Assembly: GCA_002437405.1 (NCBI GenBank)
Contig: DJPO01000106.1
Span: forward strand, 9,964 to 26,521
Reading direction: 5' to 3'
DNA from: Opitutia bacterium UBA6410
Lineage (GTDB): Bacteria > Verrucomicrobiota > Verrucomicrobiia > Opitutales > Intestinicryptomonadaceae
DNA: 16,558 bases
Below are positions 1 through 5,254 of the stretch, in pieces. Under the pieces are notes generated by a model, which was given only the letters and a program-made list of their open reading frames with translations, did no database searches and was not told the origin of the DNA. A program made the position numbers and the translations under genes. Position 1 is the stretch's first letter. Every line of letters starts with the position of its first letter.

Positions 1-15
1 GCTGTCAAGGGAAAT

Positions 16-32
16 TTGTAAAAATTTTACAA
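16..32. promoter_or_regulatory. 8+1+8 bp inverted repeat, possible operator
   Basis: TTGTAAAA, one central A, then TTTTACAA form a perfect dyad about 30 bp upstream of the glutaredoxin-like gene. It is AT-rich, has no T-tract role for a known upstream gene, and lies where a repressor or activator could act. I do not recognise the binding protein, and no convincing -35/-10 pair is visible beside it. The function is inference. Confidence 0.3.
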
Positions 33-62
33 CAAAACCGCCAGCGAAATGTCATATTAATT

Positions 63-335
63 ATGGGAGAAAAATCGGTATTAAAAGTTTACTATTGGGA
101 CGTGTGTCCGCATTGCCACAAAACTATGGATTTTTTGCGCGAACACAAAATCCCGTTCGAGGCGTTGGACATCGAAAAACAGCCCGCCGATGTCGTCCGA
201 AAAATCGTCGATGTCAACGGCGGCGAAGACTGGGTTGTTCCTATGCTCGAGTACGGCGGGCAGTGGCGCGAGGGCAGGGCGTTCGACGCCGACGGGCTTG
301 CCGCCGACCTCAAAAAATGGGGAATTGTCGTTTAA
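63..335 (+). CDS. glutaredoxin/thioredoxin-fold protein with CPHC active site
   Basis: A 90-residue cytoplasmic thiol-disulfide oxidoreductase of glutaredoxin size. The N-terminal strand (KVYYWDV) leads into C15-P-H-C18. A Val-Val-Pro at 58-60 is the expected cis-proline loop and is followed by a YGG turn. There is no signal peptide or membrane segment, so it should act in the cytoplasm, reducing a disulfide or a glutathione adduct on an unknown partner. The CPHC dipeptide is better known from DsbA than from glutaredoxins (usually CPYC) and would make the site comparatively oxidising; that is family knowledge, not a measurement. No good Shine-Dalgarno site precedes the ATG. A terminator hairpin follows, so it may be transcribed alone. 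The fold assignment is firm, the physiological role is open. Confidence 0.85.
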   Translation: MGEKSVLKVYYWDVCPHCHKTMDFLREHKIPFEALDIEKQPADVVRKIVDVNGGEDWVVPMLEYGGQWREGRAFDADGLAADLKKWGIVV

Positions 336-362
336 CGCGGAAAATTAAAGAGTTTACAAATG

Positions 363-402
363 AAGCGGATTTTGCAACTTTTGCGCGAAATCCGCTTTTA
401 TT
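363..402 (+). terminator. rho-independent terminator after the glutaredoxin-like gene
   Basis: A 10-bp perfect stem (363-372 with 388-397) with an extra 4-bp inner stem (GCAA 374-377 with TTGC 381-384) is followed by TTTTATT. It starts 27 nt after the upstream stop and ends only 6 nt before the next start codon, so it may also act as an attenuator for the membrane protein gene. Confidence 0.6.
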
Positions 403-408
403 GTAATT

Positions 409-777
409 ATGAAAACTGCGAGAATTATAAACGATATAGTGCTGTATTTTTCGTTCTGCTTCTTGGCGGGAACGGGAATTTTGCTGGAATTTTCGTTCGT
501 GAAGGGCGCGGGCGCGCAGACGGTATTGTCGCTCGGGAAAAAGACGTGGGAAACCTGCCATTTGTGGGTCGGCGTTGTCGCCACGGTCGCGTTCGTTTTG
601 CACTTTGCGATGAATTCGCGCTTCTTTAAAAATGCGCTGAAAACGCGCACGGCGTATATTTTGTTTTTGATTCTCGGATTCGGCGCGGGCGCGTTGCTTG
701 CCGTGTGGCCGACTACCCGCGTTTCCGTTCCCGAGTCGCAGCAGGTTTCCGCCCACAGGCAACTCGAAAACAAATAA
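409..777 (+). CDS. small three-helix membrane protein, DUF4405-like
   Basis: A 122-residue integral inner-membrane protein. Hydrophobic helices lie at about 9-31, 50-68 and 83-100, and the last 20 residues are polar. The second helix carries W47, H51 and W53 and then H65. Two histidines spaced 14 apart in one helix recall haem-b ligation in cytochrome-b-type proteins, and DUF4405 proteins show a similar Trp/His pattern. Haem binding is inference. The first helix is preceded by a short positive N-terminus, as in a signal anchor. A terminator hairpin ends 6 nt upstream, leaving no room for a separate promoter in between, so expression would depend on read-through from the glutaredoxin-like gene or on a promoter overlapping the hairpin. 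A strong terminator follows. A redox link with the upstream gene is suggested by position only. Confidence 0.65.
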   Translation: MKTARIINDIVLYFSFCFLAGTGILLEFSFVKGAGAQTVLSLGKKTWETCHLWVGVVATVAFVLHFAMNSRFFKNALKTRTAYILFLILGFGAGALLAVWPTTRVSVPESQQVSAHRQLENK

Positions 778-784
778 GCAGACA

Positions 785-836
785 AACAAAAAAAAGAAAA
801 GACTCTCCGAACGGCTTGGTTCGGAGAGTTTTTTCT
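785..836. terminator. bidirectional rho-independent terminator between convergent genes
   Basis: An 11-bp stem (802-812 with 819-829) with a 6-nt loop is followed on the + strand by TTTTTT (829-834) and TTT. On the - strand it is followed by the complement of an A-rich run (785-800), giving a long T tract. It therefore serves both the DUF4405-like gene and the convergent glycosidase gene. Confidence 0.85.
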
Positions 837-896
837 TTGTTTATTTTTTTTCGGGGCGCGGGGGTGTCCAACTTCCCGATTCCCCGATAGCCCGAT

Positions 897-2705
897 TTAT
901 TTGCTTTCGGGGCGGTATTCAAAGAGGTAGTTGAGTCTGCCTCGCGGGGCGGCGTCGCCGTTGACGTAGAAGTCCATTATGTCGTCGCTTGCGATGTTGT
1001 CCGCCCATTTGAATTCGAGCTTCGCGTCGGCGTCGTTTTCGATTCCGAGCGTTTTTCTGTCGACGGACAGAACCAGATTTTTACCTTCGCATTTCATTTG
1101 CGCCTTGCCGATTTTCTCCCATTTGCCGTTTTTGTATTTTTCAACGAAGGCGGTGTTGGCGTCGGCGTTTTCGCGGTTGATTGCGAACTGGTATCCGTTC
1201 CAGCCCTTGTCGGGATTGGCGCGCACTTTTATGAACAGCGTCATCCAGTTCTTCGGCTCGCGCGGCGTGATGTCCTTGGCGGTTTGGGCGTAGGCGAAGA
1301 GCTTGTCGTCGGAAAGCGCGAGTTTGATTTTTGCGAACTCGTTGCGTCCCGTTTTGTTTTCGTAGATTCCGCACGCGTCGTACCCCTTGAAGAAGCGCGG
1401 GGCGGTGTCGCCGAGCGGCTCGACGTATTCGGGCGAGACTTTTTCCCAATCGCCCCACGACATCTTCAGCCCATCGGAGATTTTTTCCGTTGCAACTGCG
1501 GGAGCGTCAAGCCCCTTGAAGCGTCTGACGAACGATATGAGCTTGAAATAGTACGCGTCCTTGTATCCGCCGCGCATTGGTTCGATGTCGCGGCTGTTTT
1601 CGATGTCGTACTGGTCTTGCAACAGGATTTCGTGGCGCATTTCGTAGAGCGTGTTTGTCTTGCGCGTAAGGTAGGGCACGAGCCATTCGTTGAACTGGGT
1701 CACGAACGCAACGGGCGGGTCTTCGCGCAAAGCCGTCTGGATTTGCTCTTCAAAGAAGAATCCGTAGTGCGAGGCGTTGGGGCGTTTGTCGAGCCCGCCC
1801 TTTTCGTATGTGAACGAGCGGCTGAGGATTTTCTCGCCGAAGTACGCCTCGCTGACGCCCACGGAGTAGCCTTTCGGCGAGCCCGCGCAGGCGACGCTCA
1901 CGGGGATTTGTTCGGGGTTGCCGTTTTCGTCGCGGGCTACGCGCTGCTTGCTGTTGCCCTCCCAGTACCAAGTGTTGGGAATGTCGGGGGTGCGCCAAGT
2001 CGGGTGGCGGAATGTGAAGAAGTCGCGGATTTCCTTTTTCATCGGGCGGTTGTCGTGGCAGATGACAATCGGCTTGCCTTTCCACTTGAACCACAATTCG
2101 GAGAAATACCCGTGCGAGTACAAATCCTGCCAGAGGTCGGTGAGCGTGCATGTGCCGCTTCCGCGCGTCCCCGGAGAGAGGTAGAATGCGAATTGCGGGA
2201 CTTTGAAGCCCTGCGCCTTCAGCTCCGACAAAATTTTAAAGAGTTTCATATAGACGGGTCTGTAGCTGTACCCGTTTGTCGCGTCGAAGAACAGCACGTC
2301 GATACCCGCGTCGACGAACATCTGCGCGTGCCTGCGCAAGACCCATTCGTCTTCCGACTGGTAGTAGCCGAAGAGCGGCTCGCCCCAGTGGAGCATGGGG
2401 ACGTGGTCGGGATTCGGCCAGAGGGGACTGTTGGGGTGCGCGAGGGCGTCGGGGTCTTTCTCGAGAATTTTCGAGACATCGTACGGGCCCTCCGTGCCGT
2501 GCTGCCCGTGCCAGAGATAGTAGAAAAGCGCGACGGTCTTGCCCTCGCGTTTTGCGGGCACTTCGCCCGCTTCGGGGAGCTTTCTGCCGAGGTGGTCTAT
2601 GCCGACCAGATTGCCGTCGGTAGCCGTCTGCACCGCCGCGTAGTTTTGCGACGCGCAGAAAAGGGCTGCCGCGGAAACGGATTTTATAATCGTGGAAATT
2701 TTCAT
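897..2705 (-). CDS. secreted GH99/GH71-like glycoside hydrolase with CBM9-like C-terminal domain
   Basis: A 602-residue exported protein. The signal peptide runs to about residue 23-24 (hydrophobic stretch, NYA-A), and there is no lipobox. Residues about 55-380 look like a GH99/GH71-type TIM barrel: an early Phe-Tyr-Tyr-Leu-Trp-His strand, a HWGEP-FGYYQSED segment, then DAGIDVLFFDATNGY. A late QFNEWL has E340 in the place where GH99-like proteins carry the conserved [W/F]NEW motif. Residues about 410-600 resemble a CBM9-like sandwich (AKIKLALSDDKLFAYAQ, NWMTLFIKVR, GWNGYQFAINR). The likely role is cleavage of a glycan outside the cytoplasm; the substrate is unknown. A GH99-like fold is my best reading but the exact family is uncertain. 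It is transcribed divergently from an AraC-type regulator, its likely controller. No Shine-Dalgarno site is seen. A -10-like TAATAT lies 6 nt before the ATG. Confidence 0.7.
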   Translation of the reverse strand: MKISTIIKSVSAAALFCASQNYAAVQTATDGNLVGIDHLGRKLPEAGEVPAKREGKTVALFYYLWHGQHGTEGPYDVSKILEKDPDALAHPNSPLWPNPDHVPMLHWGEPLFGYYQSEDEWVLRRHAQMFVDAGIDVLFFDATNGYSYRPVYMKLFKILSELKAQGFKVPQFAFYLSPGTRGSGTCTLTDLWQDLYSHGYFSELWFKWKGKPIVICHDNRPMKKEIRDFFTFRHPTWRTPDIPNTWYWEGNSKQRVARDENGNPEQIPVSVACAGSPKGYSVGVSEAYFGEKILSRSFTYEKGGLDKRPNASHYGFFFEEQIQTALREDPPVAFVTQFNEWLVPYLTRKTNTLYEMRHEILLQDQYDIENSRDIEPMRGGYKDAYYFKLISFVRRFKGLDAPAVATEKISDGLKMSWGDWEKVSPEYVEPLGDTAPRFFKGYDACGIYENKTGRNEFAKIKLALSDDKLFAYAQTAKDITPREPKNWMTLFIKVRANPDKGWNGYQFAINRENADANTAFVEKYKNGKWEKIGKAQMKCEGKNLVLSVDRKTLGIENDADAKLEFKWADNIASDDIMDFYVNGDAAPRGRLNYLFEYRPESK

Positions 2706-2711
2706 ACCGTA

Positions 2712-2740
2712 ATATTAAAGGCTGTTGACAAAACGGGCAA
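2712..2740 (-). promoter_or_regulatory. putative promoter of the glycosidase gene
   Basis: On the - strand, TTGCCC (2735-2740), a 17-nt spacer and TAATAT (2712-2717) sit 6 nt before the ATG at 2705. Such spacing would give an almost leaderless mRNA. The element interleaves with the putative promoter of the divergent regulator. It is called from hexamer matches only. Confidence 0.35.
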
Positions 2741-2754
2741 ACAAAAAATATGGT
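2725..2754 (+). promoter_or_regulatory. putative promoter of the AraC-type regulator
   Basis: A consensus TTGACA (2725-2730), an 18-nt spacer and TATGGT (2749-2754) lie 6 nt before the ATG at 2761. The TTG of this -35 box can also be read as an upstream in-frame start codon for the regulator. Its use as a promoter box makes the downstream ATG the better start. Confidence 0.4.
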
Positions 2755-2760
2755 ATATTT

Positions 2761-3705
2761 ATGAAAATAGGTATACAGCCGAAAGGGGAAAAAGTTTCGT
2801 ACTCGTGGAAATTCTGCGACGACAACGATATGGTCTTCTGGACCGACGGGAGCTCGGGGCGGTATTTCGGACGCCCTACGGATTTCGTCCCCGCGAACGC
2901 CGAGCAGCGAGCGGCGGCGGCGATAAAAATCCCAGCAGCCCCCGCCCGCGACGCGCTTTCCGCGCGCGGGATTATCGCGGGCGGATTCGCGGAGAAGTCG
3001 CGCGGATATTTCCATACGATAGGCCGCCACGGCTACGCGAATTTCGTCGCGGTGATTTCGGGCAGCCTGCGCGTGCGCGGCGCGGATACGACGGCGGTCG
3101 TCGGGCGGGGCGAATTTTTCCTCGTGCCGACGGACAGCGGCTGCACGGTTTCGGCGGTTCGCGCGCCCGCGAAGATTCTGTGGTTTCACCTCGGGCGCGG
3201 TTGGGGCGGGCTTTCGCGCGGCAGGCGCGATACGGTTTTCGGCAAATGCGGGAATCTTCCGCTGCTGCTTTCGCTCTCGCGCGCGTACGAGTCGGAGATA
3301 TTTTCGCAGGCGGATTCCTCCGTTCTCGAAAACTGCGCCGACGCCATAGCCTACGCCCTGCGCCGCGAATTCTCCCCGCAGGGGCGGCAAACCGAAGCGG
3401 CGAAAAAATCGGTGGCGGAATATGTCGCAAAGCTCGGGCGTTCGGCGAAAATCGTCCCGCTCGCGCAGGCCGCCGCGCAGCTGGGGGTTTCGGGGCGCGA
3501 AATCGACGGATTTTGTCTGCAAACGCGCGGGGCGAATTTTTCGAAGCACGTCCATTCGCTCGCAATGCGCCGCGCGGCGCGTCTGCTTGCCGAGGGCAAA
3601 AGTTGCGCGTATGCCGCCGAGAAAATCGGGTACGCAAACCAGTTTTCGTTCTCGCGGGCGTTTGCGGAGTTCTTCGGGCGGCGGCCGTCCGAATACAGGG
3701 GTTAG
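2761..3705 (+). CDS. AraC-family transcriptional regulator
   Basis: About 314 residues from the ATG at 2761. The N-terminal half contains a cupin-like sensor region (GYFHTIGRHGYANF, then GSLRVRG and GRGEFFLVPTDSG), as in sugar-sensing AraC proteins. The last 85 residues are the double helix-turn-helix domain: LAQAAAQLGVSGREI is the first HTH, and the second ends IGYANQFSFSRAFAEFFGRRPSEYRG, which matches the AraC signature closely. An in-frame TTG at 2725 would add 12 residues, but it lies inside a consensus -35 box, so I prefer 2761. It is divergent from the secreted glycosidase and probably regulates it in response to a released sugar; the effector is unknown. The gene overlaps the 3' end of trmL by 4 bp tail-to-tail, with no terminator between them. 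Confidence 0.85.
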   Translation: MKIGIQPKGEKVSYSWKFCDDNDMVFWTDGSSGRYFGRPTDFVPANAEQRAAAAIKIPAAPARDALSARGIIAGGFAEKSRGYFHTIGRHGYANFVAVISGSLRVRGADTTAVVGRGEFFLVPTDSGCTVSAVRAPAKILWFHLGRGWGGLSRGRRDTVFGKCGNLPLLLSLSRAYESEIFSQADSSVLENCADAIAYALRREFSPQGRQTEAAKKSVAEYVAKLGRSAKIVPLAQAAAQLGVSGREIDGFCLQTRGANFSKHVHSLAMRRAARLLAEGKSCAYAAEKIGYANQFSFSRAFAEFFGRRPSEYRG

Positions 3706-4214
3706 AAAAAGTTTTCGCCGAATTTCAGTTCGGTGTTCTCGGATACGCAAATCTGCCTCATAGCCTCGTACGCCGCGATTCCCGCGGAAGTCGAGAGGTT
3801 CAGCGACCTTAGCGTGTCCACAAAATGCGGGATTTTCACGCGCCGTTCCACGATGTCCGCGTGGACGTAGTCGGGGCAGCCCGCGTCCTCCGCGCCGAAA
3901 AGCAGCCCGTCGCCGCGCGCGAATTTGCCGTTCCAGTAGCAGGTCTGCGATTTTGTCGTAAACAGCCAAATGCGTTCGAGGCTCGGGGCGAGCGGCGATT
4001 TCTTGAACACCTCCCAGTCCGCATGGTGGACGACGTCAAGCGACTTCCAGTAGTCCATTCCGCTGCGCTTTAGCTTGGCGTCGGTGATGGTGAACCCGAG
4101 CGGGTGGATTAGGTGCAGCCTCGCGCCGATTACGGCGCACATTCTCCCTATGTTGCCCGTGTTTTGCGGAATTTTCGGGTTGTGTAAAATTATGTGCAAG
4201 GCGGGCTCGGACAT
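3702..4214 (-). CDS. trmL: tRNA (cytidine/uridine-34 2'-O)-methyltransferase TrmL
   Basis: A 170-residue SPOUT-class methyltransferase that uses S-adenosylmethionine to 2'-O-methylate the wobble base of tRNA-Leu isoacceptors. The three knot motifs are present: NPKIPQNTGNIGRMC near the N-terminus, LLFGAEDAGCP in the middle, and LRSLNLSTSAGIAAYEAMRQ near the C-terminus (E. coli TrmL: NTGNIIR, FGPETRGLP, MNLSNAVSVVVYEAWRQ). The length is slightly above the usual 155-160 because of a short C-terminal tail. Motif II reads AEDAGC where E. coli has PETRGL, so the Arg next to Gly is lost. The gene starts one base after the smpB stop codon (TAA-A-ATG), so the two are translationally coupled. Its own stop shares TTAG with the stop of the convergent AraC-type gene. 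Confidence 0.88.
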   Translation of the reverse strand: MSEPALHIILHNPKIPQNTGNIGRMCAVIGARLHLIHPLGFTITDAKLKRSGMDYWKSLDVVHHADWEVFKKSPLAPSLERIWLFTTKSQTCYWNGKFARGDGLLFGAEDAGCPDYVHADIVERRVKIPHFVDTLRSLNLSTSAGIAAYEAMRQICVSENTELKFGENFF

Positions 4215-4215
4215 T

Positions 4216-4692
4216 TTATCCCCTGTATTTGCGGTCGCTCAAAGCCCTGCTGGCTTCGCGCATTGCCTCGCGCTTTTTGAGGTCTTCGCGCTTGTCGTAG
4301 AGTTTTTTGCCAGTGCACAGGGCAATCAGAACCTTCGCGAGCGCTTTTTTGAAATATATTTTCAGCGGGATTATCGCAACGCCGCCCGAGTCCGTCGCGG
4401 ACTTTAGTTTGAGGATTTCCTTTTTGTGCAAAAGCAGCTTGCGCACGCGCACGGGATTGTGGTTGTTGATGTTCCCGAAGTCGTATTCCGAAATGTGCGA
4501 CTGGTACATCAGAGCCTCGCCGTTGTCGACGCGCACGAAGGCGTCGTTTATCTGCGCCTTGCCCTCGCGCAGGCTTTTGATTTCCGTGCCCGTCAGGACA
4601 ATTCCCGCCTCGAAGGTTTCGCCCACGAAGTATTCGTGATTCGCCTTGCGGTTGCGAATCTCTGAGAGACGGTTGTCTTTTTCTTTGGACAT
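4216..4692 (-). CDS. smpB: SsrA-binding protein SmpB
   Basis: A 158-residue partner of tmRNA in trans-translation, delivering it to stalled ribosomes. The beta-barrel core is clear: NRKANHEYFVGETFEAGIV, GTEIKSLREGKAQINDAFV, VRKLLLHKKEIL. The conserved GKKLYDKREDLKKRE block follows; its Asp-Lys-Arg is needed for decoding-centre function in the family. The reading frame continues upstream to an ATG at 4734. That longer form would add 14 residues and place a terminator-like hairpin inside the coding region, so the ATG at 4692 (MSKEKDNRL) is chosen; it also gives the usual family length. No strong Shine-Dalgarno is seen. It lies 98 nt downstream of rpoZ and is coupled to trmL. The tmRNA gene itself is not in this window. 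Confidence 0.95.
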   Translation of the reverse strand: MSKEKDNRLSEIRNRKANHEYFVGETFEAGIVLTGTEIKSLREGKAQINDAFVRVDNGEALMYQSHISEYDFGNINNHNPVRVRKLLLHKKEILKLKSATDSGGVAIIPLKIYFKKALAKVLIALCTGKKLYDKREDLKKREAMREASRALSDRKYRG

Positions 4693-4698
4693 TTCGAT

Positions 4699-4728
4699 AA
4701 AAAATCCGCGTGGGGAAATCCGCGCGGA
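4699..4728 (-). terminator. terminator-like hairpin between rpoZ and smpB
   Basis: Read on the - strand, TCCGCG (4723-4728) pairs with CGCGGA (4705-4710) across a 12-nt loop, followed at once by TTTTTT (4699-4704). It ends 6 nt before the smpB ATG, so it may end rpoZ transcripts or attenuate smpB-trmL. The loop is rather long and the stem short. Confidence 0.45.
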
Positions 4729-4789
4729 GTTCATTGTTTTTTAGCCGATGCCCGCGCGGAGGGCGTGGGGAGCGGTTCGTGAAGAAATG

Positions 4790-5011
4790 TTATTCCTCTT
4801 CGCTTTCCTTGGGGGCTTCGTAGAGCTCGTACTTGAGGTTGCCCTTGATTACTTCCAAGAGGGCGATGTCCTCGAGCGAGAGCTTTTCGAGCGATTCGAC
4901 CGTCGGGCGCGCGCCGTATTTGAGCTGCTTTACGCGACGGGACACGACATTGATGAGAATGTTCGCGTCGGGAATGATTTTTTGTGCCTGTCTAAGATAT
5001 TCTTCTCTCAA
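4790..5011 (-). CDS. rpoZ: RNA polymerase omega subunit
   Basis: A 73-residue omega subunit that chaperones the beta-prime subunit into core RNA polymerase. The diagnostic stretch is NILINVVSRRVKQLKYGARPT followed by LSLEDIALLEVIKGNLKYE, with an acidic tail as is common in this family. The start codon is TTG at 5011, supported by a perfect AGGAGG (5017-5022) five bases upstream, the best ribosome-binding site in the window; no ATG or GTG is placed this well. It lies upstream of smpB-trmL on the same strand, with a terminator-like hairpin between them. In many bacteria rpoZ neighbours gmk, spoT or dinG; none is here. Confidence 0.92.
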   Translation of the reverse strand: MREEYLRQAQKIIPDANILINVVSRRVKQLKYGARPTVESLEKLSLEDIALLEVIKGNLKYELYEAPKESEEE

Positions 5012-5022
5012 GAGAACCTCCT
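5009..5022 (-). promoter_or_regulatory. consensus ribosome-binding site fixing a TTG start of rpoZ
   Basis: AGGAGG, then TTCTC, then TTG on the - strand. Most other genes in the window lack such a site, so this one decides the start of rpoZ. Confidence 0.85.
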
Positions 5023-5043
5023 TATTATTAAAGTGAATCGACT

Positions 5044-5071
5044 ACTTTACAAAGCGGGATTTCAAATGCAA
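5044..5071 (-). promoter_or_regulatory. putative rpoZ promoter
   Basis: On the - strand, TTGCAT (5066-5071), a 16-nt spacer and TAAAGT (5044-5049) would start transcription near 5037, giving a leader of about 26 nt that contains the AGGAGG. Hexamer similarity only. Confidence 0.3.
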
Positions 5072-5083
5072 TATAAAAAACAA

Positions 5084-5189
5084 AGCGCAAGTATATTCGG
5101 ACACCTGCGCAATGTACGCGTTCGCGGAATTTTTGTTTTTTTTGCGGCGATGGGCTCGGTTTTTCGGGCAAACCGCCGCAGATTTTTTT
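5084..5189 (+). ncRNA. candidate small RNA on the strand opposite to both flanking genes
   Basis: The 243-bp gap between rpoZ and the permease holds no ORF that looks real. On the + strand, TTTACA (5046-5051) and TATAAA (5072-5077; spacer 20, longer than ideal) could start an RNA near 5084. It would hold a 5-bp stem (GCGCA 5085-5089 with TGCGC 5106-5110) and end at the 7-bp hairpin plus T7 described separately. No + strand gene upstream needs that terminator, since the nearest one ends at 3705. It is unlike 6S, tmRNA, SRP or RNase P RNA as far as I can see. The call rests on structure alone and is tentative. Confidence 0.2.
5143..5189 (+). terminator. orphan hairpin followed by T7 on the + strand
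   Basis: TGCGGCG (5143-5149) pairs with CGCCGCA (5174-5180). An inner stem (5155-5158 with 5165-5168) shortens the loop. GA and seven T follow at 5183-5189. On the - strand the same hairpin has no T tract, so it does not fit as a terminator for the permease gene. Confidence 0.4.
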
Positions 5190-5209
5190 CTTGGCTTGTA
5201 TCCCCTTAG

Positions 5210-5233
5210 CGGCGGGCGCGGTTGCGTCCGCCG
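5210..5233. other. 10-bp hairpin with GGTT loop downstream of the permease gene
   Basis: CGGCGGGCGC (5210-5219) pairs with GCGTCCGCCG (5224-5233), with one G-T pair and a 4-nt loop. It sits 21 nt beyond the permease stop on the - strand. There is no T tract on either side, so it may be a 3'-end stabiliser or a factor-dependent terminator element. Confidence 0.45.
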
Positions 5234-5254
5234 TTCGGGCAGGGGCTATGCGCC

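Noticed and set aside
875..898. CCCGAT three times at exact 8-bp spacing just beyond the glycosidase stop
   Set aside because: Only three short imperfect units next to a terminator; too little to call a repeat array or binding-site cluster.
2725..2760. TTG at 2725 as start of the AraC-type regulator
   Set aside because: The TTG is the first half of a consensus TTGACA box and gives a 12-residue extension without family similarity; the ATG at 2761 is more likely.
1098..3812. 904-codon open frame on the + strand across the glycosidase and AraC-type genes
   Set aside because: It lies antisense to a clearly recognisable secreted enzyme and then out of frame over the AraC HTH. The translation is Arg/Ala/Val-rich with no motif. 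Such frames arise from the GC-rich third positions of the real genes.
2236..3969. 577-codon open frame on the - strand
   Set aside because: Shadow of the AraC-type gene and out-of-frame glycosidase; Arg-rich, no recognisable domain.
4693..4734. Upstream ATG at 4734 for SmpB
   Set aside because: It would encode a hairpin with T tract and an atypical N-terminus; the ATG at 4692 gives the normal SmpB length.
4741..4770. GCCC/GGGC stem as a second rpoZ terminator
   Set aside because: Only 4 bp and no T tract on the - strand.
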